Shown: positions 6,897 to 12,117, numbered from the stretch's first letter. The stretch is 21,196 nucleotides of DNA from JACRBK01 sp964427955 (GCA_964427955.1 CAYRWY010000044.1:1-21196), one strand, 5' to 3'. A program made the numbers and translations. The notes: generated by a model from the letters alone, not told the origin.

Positions 6897-6924
6897 CTAT
6901 TCTGGAATAGTCGCAGTTCTATTC
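6897..6924. promoter_or_regulatory. Operator array upstream of the XRE gene
   Basis: CTATTC (6897-6902), GAATAG (6905-6910) and CTATTC (6919-6924) form two overlapping dyads with spacers of 2 and 8 bases in an AT-rich stretch. The central dyad extends to GTCTATTC-TG-GAATAGTC with one mismatched pair. The arrangement is typical of Cro/C1-like repressor operators. Confidence 0.6.
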
Positions 6925-6935
6925 AATCGTACCAC

Positions 6936-6964
6936 AAAAAACGGCCAGCGGTGCGCGCTGGCCG
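6936..6964 (-). terminator. Minus-strand intrinsic terminator upstream of XRE
   Basis: CGGCCAGC (6942-6949) and GCTGGCCG (6957-6964) make an 8-bp stem with a seven-base loop. On the minus strand it is followed by a run of six T (6941-6936). No minus-strand gene lies just upstream, so it probably shields the repressor from antisense transcription. A second dyad, GTTTCC (6982-6987) with GGAAAC (6995-7000), lies nearby. Confidence 0.65.
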
Positions 6965-7025
6965 GGGCGGGCGACTGAGAGGTTTCCCGCCGCTGGAAAC
7001 AGTATACCATAGAAAGGACTGAGGA

Positions 7026-7316
7026 ATGTCATTCGGCAATGCGCAGGTGGTCGGGCTTGGACGGATTCAGGATGTCGGGATGTTCGCGATTCGCCATGAG
7101 GCCGGGACAGCAGCGGTCGTTCGCTACTGCGACCTGGGGATCGAGATCGTCATCGGAAGCCCCAGCGATGGGTGCGTTGGGGGTGTTCGGCCCGTCCAGC
7201 GCGAAACCATCAAATTCGTTGACGCGCCTGAATTGCGGACTCTCTGGGGCGTCAACGGCTGGAACACGCGCGAGATCGAGGCTTTGCTAGAAAACGGAAA
7301 CGGCCCCGCCCATTAG
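7026..7316 (+). CDS. Hypothetical cytoplasmic protein
   Basis: A 96-aa protein beginning MSFGNAQVVGLGRIQDVGMF. The start is fixed by the shared leader AGAAAGGACTGAGGA directly before the ATG. Alternating hydrophobic strands (VGMFAIRHEAGTAAVVRYCDLGIEIVIG) suggest a small beta-rich fold, ending with a helix (NTREIEALLENG). It has no membrane segment or known motif. It is a single-gene unit: a terminator hairpin covers its stop codon. A TATACC at about 7003-7008 could be a -10 element, without a convincing -35. Confidence 0.7.
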   Translation: MSFGNAQVVGLGRIQDVGMFAIRHEAGTAAVVRYCDLGIEIVIGSPSDGCVGGVRPVQRETIKFVDAPELRTLWGVNGWNTREIEALLENGNGPAH

Positions 7317-7334
7317 GCGAGGCCATCGTTTTTT
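7302..7334 (+). terminator. Intrinsic terminator after 7026 gene
   Basis: GGCCCCGCC (7302-7310) pairs with GGCGAGGCC (7316-7324) through one mismatch, followed by ATCG and six T. The stem overlaps the TAG stop. It separates this gene from the replication-initiator candidate downstream. Confidence 0.8.
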
Positions 7335-7370
7335 CCCTGGCCGGATAAGGGCGGCAACCCCCGGCCAGGG
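7335..7370. repeat. Perfect 10-bp inverted repeat before the 7385 gene
   Basis: CCCTGGCCGG (7335-7344) and CCGGCCAGGG (7361-7370) enclose 16 bases, immediately after the terminator and 14 bases before the next ATG. There is no clear promoter between the terminator and the gene, so this dyad may be an operator, an RNA control hairpin or an origin element. Confidence 0.6.
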
Positions 7371-7384
7371 TTTGCCAAAAAACT

Positions 7385-8944
7385 ATGAACGATTATACAG
7401 CGTTTCGCCGCTTTCCGTCTATAGTCACAATGCTAGAACAACTCCCGGCCGATCTGCTAGGGAACGTTCTGGCGATTTGGAATTCCCCACAGACTCCAGT
7501 TCAACAGTTGATATTCATGGCCCGCCTGGCCCGGCATGACGACCGGATCGCGGCCATCGTGCAGGCGTTGATTCCCGCTCGACTGGTATCCTTTCAGGAC
7601 AGGATGGCAGTCGAGCGCGAATTAGCGTGCGCTCGCCAGCTCGTCCCCCAGGTAGTAGCTGGCGTCCCCTCTACAGCTCCCACCGCCTTGCCGGGCGGTG
7701 GGGCTGTTCCCCCCCGCAGTCTCCCGGTTCCCCCCGTGCCGGGCGGGCCGCTCCACCCCAAGCGGCCCGCCCCTGGGGAGCCAGGGCCGGGAGAGTCAGA
7801 GGATGATCCCCACGCGGACGAAATCAGGATCGATCCTGAGATCGCCCGTATCTGCATTCACCGTGACGTGAGGCGCGATTCGGAGCTGCGCCTATGGGCT
7901 GTCCTGAAACGATGGGGGGCAGCCCGCGGCGGTTTCATGGACGTGGATCGCCTGTATGAGCTGATCGGCCAGCACGTGACAGACTACACGCGCCGCCATT
8001 TCCGGCGCTTGCTGGCGGCCGGCAATGGCCTGTTCTGGAAACTGGACGGGCGCGGCCGGGTGTTCCTGATTGGCAGCGTGGAACTATCGCGCCGGCTGGT
8101 TCGCTTGGCTGGCCCTGGGGTAGTGGGCACGAACCGGCCAGGCGCGCGGGATATGTGGATTCCCATCGGGGAAAACATTCAGCAGTTCAGGGCGCATTGC
8201 CTGGCCGCATGGTATGAGCACCGCAACGGGCCAACCATCAGCCGGGCCACGCTGGAGTCTCTATGGGGCAGGTCTGATGATACCTTGCGGGCGTGGGAGC
8301 GGTTGCTCCCCCGGCTGCGCGTCATGAGCAACTATGGGCAGGTCGTTGTCACCCAGGACACACCGATAGACCCAGGGGCGCTACCCAACGCGATCGATAA
8401 CCCATCCGTGAGAACCTTCCCCACGTGGCAGGGCGACCCACTCAGGACCTGCCAGCTTCCGAACACTTACGTTTCTTTTGGCTACCGCCAAGCCCCTCAC
8501 AAGGGGCGGGGTTGTAAGCGTCGACGTGCGAGCTTCCCCGTGTCACATGGGGCGGGGCAAACGAAGCCCGCGCGCCTGTACTGGACAGACCCAAAGCGCT
8601 TGGAGCGGCGCAACCGGCGATCAGACCAGCCAACCCCCGGCTGGCTGTTCATCGGGGAAACCCGCCACGCCCGGCGCGTGTGGGAGTTGACGACCGGCCA
8701 GCCGGAGACACGGCCGGATTGCATCGCTCGCGGCGAGCGGGCGCGGCGTATCTGGTCTGAATGGAGTTTTCGAGTACGGACATTTTCTAGGCCCTCTATC
8801 ATGGTCAACAAAATGACTACGCGAAGGGGTGGAGCACCCGATCAGTCGTCTGGGGGTGGAGTGGGGCGCGGGGCGGGGCGGGGGTTATCCACAGGTGGAC
8901 AAATCCCGCCGAAAATGGCGGGGCTGGCCGGGAGGATGGCATGA
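7385..8944 (+). CDS. Replication-initiator candidate (DNA-binding, wing-helix-like), unknown family
   Basis: A 519-aa protein. Residues 1-95 are helical (PADLLGNVLAIWNSPQTPVQ). A Pro/Gly-rich linker spans about 96-145. A folded middle covers about 150-345, with helix-turn-helix-like segments (LWAVLKRWGAARGGFMDVDRL, TRRHFRRLLAAGNGLFWKLD, SRATLESLWGRSDDTLRAWE). An Arg-rich, low-complexity C-terminus ends in MAGLAGRMA. No HUH, polymerase or primase motif was seen. The initiator idea rests on its size, repeated DNA-binding-like segments, hairpins inside the gene and a perfect DnaA box near its 3' end. No good ribosome site precedes ATG 7385 (GCCAAAAAACT). The stop overlaps the methyltransferase start. 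It could equally be a transcription regulator. Confidence 0.7.
   Translation: MNDYTAFRRFPSIVTMLEQLPADLLGNVLAIWNSPQTPVQQLIFMARLARHDDRIAAIVQALIPARLVSFQDRMAVERELACARQLVPQVVAGVPSTAPTALPGGGAVPPRSLPVPPVPGGPLHPKRPAPGEPGPGESEDDPHADEIRIDPEIARICIHRDVRRDSELRLWAVLKRWGAARGGFMDVDRLYELIGQHVTDYTRRHFRRLLAAGNGLFWKLDGRGRVFLIGSVELSRRLVRLAGPGVVGTNRPGARDMWIPIGENIQQFRAHCLAAWYEHRNGPTISRATLESLWGRSDDTLRAWERLLPRLRVMSNYGQVVVTQDTPIDPGALPNAIDNPSVRTFPTWQGDPLRTCQLPNTYVSFGYRQAPHKGRGCKRRRASFPVSHGAGQTKPARLYWTDPKRLERRNRRSDQPTPGWLFIGETRHARRVWELTTGQPETRPDCIARGERARRIWSEWSFRVRTFSRPSIMVNKMTTRRGGAPDQSSGGGVGRGAGRGLSTGGQIPPKMAGLAGRMA
7679..7702. repeat. Perfect 9-bp inverted repeat within the linker-coding region
   Basis: CCCACCGCC (7679-7687) and GGCGGTGGG (7694-7702) with a six-base loop. 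It falls where the 7385 protein has its Pro/Gly-rich linker, so coding constraint there is weak. Confidence 0.6.
7741..7772. repeat. Perfect 12-bp inverted repeat within the linker-coding region
   Basis: GGGCGGGCCGCT (7741-7752) and AGCGGCCCGCCC (7761-7772) enclose eight bases. This is a very stable hairpin, 38 bases after the previous one and in the same unconstrained linker region. The pair could be a cis-acting replication structure inside the initiator gene. Confidence 0.65.
8478..8518. repeat. Twin hairpins in the 7385 gene
   Basis: TTGGC/GCCAA (8478-8482 and 8487-8491, loop TACC) is followed directly by GCCCCT/AGGGGC (8492-8497 and 8502-8507, loop CACA). An outer CTTAC (8466-8470) can pair with GTAAG (8514-8518), giving a three-way-junction-like shape. 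Confidence 0.45.
8885..8893 (+). promoter_or_regulatory. Consensus DnaA box
   Basis: TTATCCACA is a perfect match to the bacterial DnaA-box consensus and lies in GGGGTTATCCACAGGTGGAC, where TCCAC and GTGGA also form a dyad. It sits at the 3' end of the initiator candidate. Its presence suggests host DnaA takes part in replication. One box alone does not define an origin, and no iteron array was seen. Confidence 0.55.
8915..8934 (+). repeat. 20-bp direct repeat, copy 1 (upstream of C5 methyltransferase)
   Basis: ATGGCGGGGCTGGCCGGGAG is exact at 8915-8934 and 9828-9847. Here it encodes MAGLAGR near the end of the 7385 protein and provides the GGGAG ribosome site for the ATG at 8941. Its GGCGGG also pairs with CCCGCC at 8905-8910. 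Confidence 0.9.
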
Positions 8945-9828
8945 AAATCATCGCAGCTTACGATCACGATCCCGACGTCGTGGCCTGTTATAACTTGAAT
9001 CGGGAGCCGGTTTGTCGGGTAGCGGACCTGCAACATTGGCGAATGCTGGATATCCCAACATCGCACGGAATCATTGCTGGCCCGCCCTGTCAGGATGCAT
9101 CGATAGCCAGTAATGGCCGCGCTGATCGTGGCCGATCGGCGCTCTACGTCGAAACAGCCCGGATAATCGCCGATCGGCGGCCAGAGTGGGCGCTGATCGA
9201 AAATGTACTGACGATGCGCCGGCGGTCGGAATACCGCGCAGCGTTGGACATCCTGACCAACGCTGGCTATTGGATCACGGTGCACACGATGATCCATGCC
9301 GATTTCGGGGGGGCCACTACTCGTAAGCGTTTGTTTGTGGTTGCCAGTAGACGAATGCTGCCAATGCCGGGCGCAACCTGCCGGCGCTCGAAGTGGACAG
9401 CCCACGGGCCATTGTTGGAACCGCTTTTAGCCAGGCGCGAACCGGATGGATGGGGTGGATGGAGCCTGGATAAGGCCAGAGTACACGAGTATTCAGGAGA
9501 TGCAACCTGGGGGAACAATTGGGGTGGGGAAGGGCCGACCTTCAGACCGTGGAATCAACCCTACTTCACGATCATGGGGGGCGACAAGGCCCGCGACAAG
9601 TCGCGCTGGGGGGGGGAAGTCTGGGCATTGACTGAAAGTGAGAGGGCGATGCTTCAGGGGTTTCCGGACGGTTATCAGGGTCTGACCCATCAGATGGTGG
9701 GCAACGCCGTGCCGTGGGAGATAGCGCGTGCCTGGGGATATATGGTTAAGTCTGTATTCGGGGATGCTCAGGAGATCGTCAGTCTGTTCTCCGGCGCCGG
9801 TGGATTCGATAGCATGGTGGATGTTTGA
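8941..9828 (+). CDS. Circularly permuted C5-cytosine DNA methyltransferase
   Basis: A 295-aa protein. It starts directly at motif II (IIAAYDHDPDVVACYNLN, 3-20). Motif IV follows with the catalytic cysteine (GPPCQ, Cys50), motif VI (IENV, 86-89), motif VIII (TRKRLFVVA, 127-135), a target-recognition region (about 140-222), motif IX (LTESERAMLQGFPD, 230-243) and motif X (QMVGNAVPWEIA, 251-262). The SAM-binding motif I (IVSLFSGAGGFD, 279-290) comes last instead of first, only five residues from the stop. All catalytic parts are present, so the enzyme is probably active on an unknown site. The GGGAGG of the 20-bp repeat serves its ATG, and the start overlaps the 7385 stop (ATGA). An HNH nuclease gene follows in coupled order, so restriction-modification or self-protection are both possible. 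Confidence 0.92.
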   Translation: MKIIAAYDHDPDVVACYNLNREPVCRVADLQHWRMLDIPTSHGIIAGPPCQDASIASNGRADRGRSALYVETARIIADRRPEWALIENVLTMRRRSEYRAALDILTNAGYWITVHTMIHADFGGATTRKRLFVVASRRMLPMPGATCRRSKWTAHGPLLEPLLARREPDGWGGWSLDKARVHEYSGDATWGNNWGGEGPTFRPWNQPYFTIMGGDKARDKSRWGGEVWALTESERAMLQGFPDGYQGLTHQMVGNAVPWEIARAWGYMVKSVFGDAQEIVSLFSGAGGFDSMVDV

Positions 9829-9847
9829 TGGCGGGGCTGGCCGGGAG
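9828..9847 (+). repeat. 20-bp direct repeat, copy 2 (downstream of C5 methyltransferase)
   Basis: Exact second copy of the 8915-8934 repeat. It begins on the last base of the methyltransferase stop codon and supplies the ribosome site for the HNH gene at 9854. The two copies bracket the methyltransferase gene exactly, 913 bp apart. Confidence 0.9.
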
Positions 9848-9857
9848 CGCATCATGA
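9828..9857 (+). CDS. Possible 9-aa coupling leader peptide (MAGLAGSAS)
   Basis: The ATG overlaps the methyltransferase stop (TGATG), and the TGA overlaps the HNH start (ATGA). The peptide copies the C-terminal MAGLAG of the 7385 protein because both come from the 20-bp repeat. It may only pass ribosomes from one gene to the next; whether the peptide itself matters is unknown. Confidence 0.4.
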   Translation: MAGLAGSAS

Positions 9858-10231
9858 AACAGGGTTATCCTCCTGAGTGGGAAAGCGGGGAAGTCCAAGC
9901 CGTGATGTATCAGTTCGCGGGCTGGCGGTGCGAGCATTGCGGCATGGAATTCGAGCCGGGCAGTACGAAGACGATCACGGCCCGCAACGCCAATGGGCGG
10001 CCGGTGATCCTGACCGTGCATCATCTGGACGGCGATCCCTCGAACTGTTCCTGGCAAAATCTGCTGGTATGTTGCCAGCGCTGTCACTTGCACGTCCAGG
10101 CGGTCTGGAAGCCGGGCGACGCGCTGCCCCTGGTTTGGGCCGGCCGTGCTCCTGATTGGCTGGTCAGGCGCGGATTACCCTACCAGGTCAATCCTCAGCT
10201 CGCATTGTTCGATCTGGCGGTGGCCTCATGA
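9854..10231 (+). CDS. HNH endonuclease
   Basis: A 125-aa protein beginning MKQGYPPEWESGEVQ. A zinc-supported HNH domain is plain: Cys26-x2-Cys29 (CEHC), the His56-His57 pair in TVHHLDGDPSN, Asn69 in SWQNLL, Cys74-x2-Cys77 and His78/His80 in CQRCHLH. HNH nucleases of this length act as restriction enzymes, homing-type nucleases or packaging nucleases. Its place just after a cytosine methyltransferase, coupled through the 20-bp repeat, would suit a restriction-modification pair. However, the same repeat shows the methyltransferase may be a later insertion. The start is chosen at 9854 by the GGGAG site; in-frame upstream codons overlap the methyltransferase. Confidence 0.88.
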   Translation: MKQGYPPEWESGEVQAVMYQFAGWRCEHCGMEFEPGSTKTITARNANGRPVILTVHHLDGDPSNCSWQNLLVCCQRCHLHVQAVWKPGDALPLVWAGRAPDWLVRRGLPYQVNPQLALFDLAVAS

Positions 10232-10473
10232 ACAATTCTCAATTTCAGCTCGAACACCTGGCCGCGCTGCTGCTGGAAATCCAGTTGCAGATGCTGGCCG
10301 GTGACTACCGGATCGCTGCCCGCAACCTGAGCAAAACGCGGGCCAGGTTGGAGCTGCTCTCCAAGCGGGCCGCGATCGTCCAAGCCGATCGCCAGCCCCA
10401 GGATGTACGGACGTATGCGCGGGCGCTGGCAAAGCGCCGGCCGTGGCACGAACGGGGCCGACTCATCGGCTAG
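10228..10473 (+). CDS. Small helical protein, unknown
   Basis: An 81-aa protein beginning MNNSQFQLEHLAALLLEIQL. The start overlaps the HNH stop (ATGA). It is predicted almost entirely helical: an amphipathic N-terminal half, then Arg/Lys-rich helices (RIAARNLSKTRARLELLSKRA) and a basic tail (RTYARALAKRRPWHERGRL). This could be a nucleic-acid-binding or coiled-coil accessory. Its TAG stop is the first part of the AGAAAGGACTGAG leader of the next gene. Confidence 0.65.
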   Translation: MNNSQFQLEHLAALLLEIQLQMLAGDYRIAARNLSKTRARLELLSKRAAIVQADRQPQDVRTYARALAKRRPWHERGRLIG

Positions 10474-10487
10474 AAAGGACTGAGAGA

Positions 10488-10694
10488 ATGCAGTGTCCAG
10501 ATTGCGGGTCTGAGGATGTAGAGTACATCGGAATTGACGACGGGGGCGGGGACTATGGCGACTGCCTGGTCGACCTCTGGTACTGTGTTCATTGCGATGG
10601 TGAATTTGAAGGCCACGCGATTCCGATCATCGAATACGATGGTGACACCGGGGAAGATGTCGACTGGCCGGAAGTGCAGGGATGGGGTGAGTGA
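10488..10694 (+). CDS. Small zinc-ribbon protein
   Basis: A 68-aa acidic protein. Cys3-x2-Cys6 (MQCPDCGSEDVEYIG) and Cys33-x2-Cys36 (WYCVHCDGEFEGH) make a four-cysteine zinc ribbon, followed by an acidic tail (EYDGDTGEDVDWPEVQ). Such ribbons mediate protein-DNA or protein-protein contacts; the partner is unknown. The start is fixed by the shared AGAAAGGACTGAGAGA leader just before the ATG. It is coupled to the next gene (TGATG). Confidence 0.75.
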   Translation: MQCPDCGSEDVEYIGIDDGGGDYGDCLVDLWYCVHCDGEFEGHAIPIIEYDGDTGEDVDWPEVQGWGE

Positions 10695-10909
10695 TGAAAC
10701 CGCGAGCCGCCTACTACTTCGAGATCGTCAAGGCCGGGGCAAAGGTGATCCGCTGGTCAGTGGTGATCCGATCCCTGTTCGCCGCTCCCTGGGTCGACGT
10801 GCATGGCAACACGTGGGAATACCAGGGGCCGTATCCACTCACTGAGGCCGAGTCGATCTACGACCTGATGGAATCCAAGTTCGGCGCACCGGCGCGAAGG
10901 GCGTGGTGA
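10694..10909 (+). CDS. Hypothetical protein
   Basis: A 71-aa protein beginning MKPRAAYYFEIVKAGAKVIR. The ATG overlaps the previous stop. Strand-rich N-terminal half (YFEIVKAGAKVIRWSVVIRS), aromatic middle (PWVDVHGNTWEYQGPYPLTE) and one C-terminal helix (EAESIYDLMESKFG). It has no signal peptide and no known family. It is last in the plus-strand unit, just before the hairpin cluster at 10926-11088. Confidence 0.65.
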   Translation: MKPRAAYYFEIVKAGAKVIRWSVVIRSLFAAPWVDVHGNTWEYQGPYPLTEAESIYDLMESKFGAPARRAW

Positions 10910-10925
10910 GTGATGCGCATGGCGG

Positions 10926-11043
10926 CCTCAGCTCGCACCGCGCAATCTGGCGGTGCTGGCCACCCCGATCAATGACCTGGTGCGCTCGCCATAAACAGCG
11001 ATGGGCGCGACTACCGCCAGATTGCGCGGTGCAGGCCCTGAGG
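10926..11043. repeat. Long hairpin: 20-bp perfect inverted repeat plus 6-bp outer arms
   Basis: The arm at 10935-10954 (GCACCGCGCAATCTGGCGGT) is the exact reverse complement of 11013-11032, with a 58-base loop. Outer arms CCTCAG (10926-10931) and CTGAGG (11038-11043) also pair. The loop carries ATAAACAGCGATGG, whose core recurs in the 36-bp palindrome just downstream. No gene is supported here (10910-11114). The structure is much larger than a simple terminator needs. Confidence 0.85.
10948..10981 (+). repeat. 34-bp inverted repeat flanking the adenine methyltransferase, left copy
   Basis: Thirty-four bases from TGGCGGTGCTGG to CAATGACCTGGT are exactly repeated in opposite orientation at 12084-12117. 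Read on the plus strand here and on the minus strand there, both would encode AVLATPINDLV. The two copies enclose the methyltransferase gene with its promoter. The left copy overlaps the arm of the 20-bp hairpin. Confidence 0.9.
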
Positions 11044-11052
11044 ACCGCACCA

Positions 11053-11088
11053 ACAAAAACAGCGATGGTCGACCATCGCTGTTTTTGT
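11053..11088. terminator. 36-bp perfect palindrome, bidirectional terminator
   Basis: The sequence from 11053 to 11070 (ACAAAAACAGCGATGGTC) is followed directly by its exact reverse complement (11071-11088). The CAGCGATGG stem ends in a T-run on either strand, and it lies between convergent genes ending at 10909 (plus) and 11115 (minus). A two-way terminator is the simplest reading. Because the palindrome has no spacer, it could also form a cruciform or bind a dimeric protein. Confidence 0.8.
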
Positions 11089-11114
11089 CGATAATGCGGC
11101 GGATCTACCGCTGT

Positions 11115-11888
11115 TTATGATGGTAGCGGACCGAGTAGCCCCGATTCCTGAATGGCCCACAGGATAGCCCAACGCTCGTGTTCATCCATGTTTTCCAGGC
11201 GGGCAACCCAGCGCGTTTTCCGGCGTTTGATGCGCTCCCGCTCCCGGTAGTCTTCCCCCAGGAAACGATAATCATGCAGCATGGGCGGGGTGGGGTAGTT
11301 CATCCACAAACATTCCGTTGCCAGCGATCCGCCCCGTGTCATGGCCTGAAACTGGTACAGCCGCCACAGGGCCAGACGTTCATTGTAGAGTGCTGATTCG
11401 TAACCGGAAAGCGCGGTGTTGCACAGGTAGGTATCTGCAATCAAACTGAGCAGAGACTCATGGTCCTCAGCGTTTCCCATCTCGCAGTGATAGAGCGCCT
11501 GGCCGCCGCGCCTGGCTGTCATCAGATACGGTGGATCGAGGTAGAGCAGCTCGTCACCCTGGAAATCATAGAACGCCAGCAAGAGCATGGCCGAACCGTG
11601 AAACCAAAACCAGTGCGGTCCGGCATCATCACTTTCGACGCGGGCGGCCGCCGCGATCAGCTTCTGTGGATCGTCATGGATAATCACGCGGCCCGGCTGG
11701 ATTCGACTGGCAGTGTCTTCCAGAACATCCCGATCGAGATCGCCCCCGATGTTGATCGCTGCTGGCCGTTTGTGGCGCATGATCGCGCCGCTACCCAGGA
11801 ACGGTTCGATATAGACCCGATGCGGTGGTAGCTGATTGATGATCTTCTGATACGTGCCCGCCCCGTTTTTGCCGCCTGGATACCCCAT
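11115..11888 (-). CDS. Dam-type N6-adenine DNA methyltransferase
   Basis: A 257-aa protein. It opens MGYPGGKNGAGTYQKIINQL, the usual YPGGK start of the D12/Dam class, followed by the SAM-binding motif (IEPFLGSGAI, 27-36) and the catalytic DPPY (118-121, in LLYLDPPYL). The order SAM motif before DPPY is that of alpha-class enzymes. The target site cannot be read from the sequence. GGAGG lies nine bases before the ATG. The gene has its own promoter with an operator-like repeat (11903-11952), the bidirectional terminator beyond its stop, and a 34-bp inverted repeat on both sides, so it looks like a self-contained cassette. Likely roles are protection from host restriction or marking of replication and partition sites. 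Confidence 0.92.
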   Translation of the reverse strand: MGYPGGKNGAGTYQKIINQLPPHRVYIEPFLGSGAIMRHKRPAAINIGGDLDRDVLEDTASRIQPGRVIIHDDPQKLIAAAARVESDDAGPHWFWFHGSAMLLLAFYDFQGDELLYLDPPYLMTARRGGQALYHCEMGNAEDHESLLSLIADTYLCNTALSGYESALYNERLALWRLYQFQAMTRGGSLATECLWMNYPTPPMLHDYRFLGEDYRERERIKRRKTRWVARLENMDEHERWAILWAIQESGLLGPLPS

Positions 11889-11902
11889 CGCTTTAATCCT
11901 CC

Positions 11903-11952
11903 GATAGATGAAAGTCTATCTGCAGTATCGTCTAAAATGGCGATGATGTCAA
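11903..11952 (-). promoter_or_regulatory. Promoter and operator-like repeat of the adenine methyltransferase
   Basis: On the minus strand, TTGACA (11952-11947) and GATACT (11929-11924) are 17 bases apart. GATAGA and TCTATC (11903-11908 and 11915-11920) form a dyad at the expected transcription start. That dyad contains AGTCTAT, also found in the XRE operator region and, reversed, in the promoter of the 18094 gene. Confidence 0.65.
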
Positions 11953-12060
11953 GCTGCTGGAGCATCGTCACGAATGGAGGGGCGCGCCGGCGGGCATCGT
12001 CATGATTGGCGATAATGCCGGCGGGTGGATCGCCGGATATGGCGGTGAAGGCCCGGTCCC

Positions 12061-12082
12061 GCCACGCCGTTTCCGGCGTGGC
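12061..12082. repeat. 9-bp hairpin past the end of the long minus operon
   Basis: GCCACGCCG (12061-12069) and CGGCGTGGC (12074-12082). On the minus strand the loop is GAAA, a stable GNRA tetraloop. It lies 37 bases beyond the stop of the 12119-13300 gene and next to the right 34-bp repeat. There is no T-tract, so termination by this hairpin alone is uncertain. Confidence 0.5.
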
Positions 12083-12083
12083 T

Positions 12084-12117
12084 ACCAGGTCATTGATCGG
12101 GGTGGCCAGCACCGCCA
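12084..12117 (-). repeat. 34-bp inverted repeat flanking the adenine methyltransferase, right copy
   Basis: Exact reverse complement of 10948-10981. It abuts the stop of the O-antigen ligase-like gene. The minus-strand reading from here (AVLATPINDLVATPETAWRDRAF) looks like a gene remnant, and only its first eleven codons are shared with the left copy. The 11889-12118 spacer otherwise holds the methyltransferase promoter and no supported gene. Confidence 0.9.

Noticed and set aside
9728..9853. Longer start for the HNH nuclease
   Set aside because: The extra 42 codons overlap the end of the methyltransferase and carry no domain. The coupled ATG at 9854 has a good ribosome site.
10903..11094. 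63-codon plus-strand frame after the 10909 stop
   Set aside because: It lies wholly across the 20-bp hairpin and 36-bp palindrome, has no proper ribosome site and gives an unlikely Trp/Arg-rich peptide.
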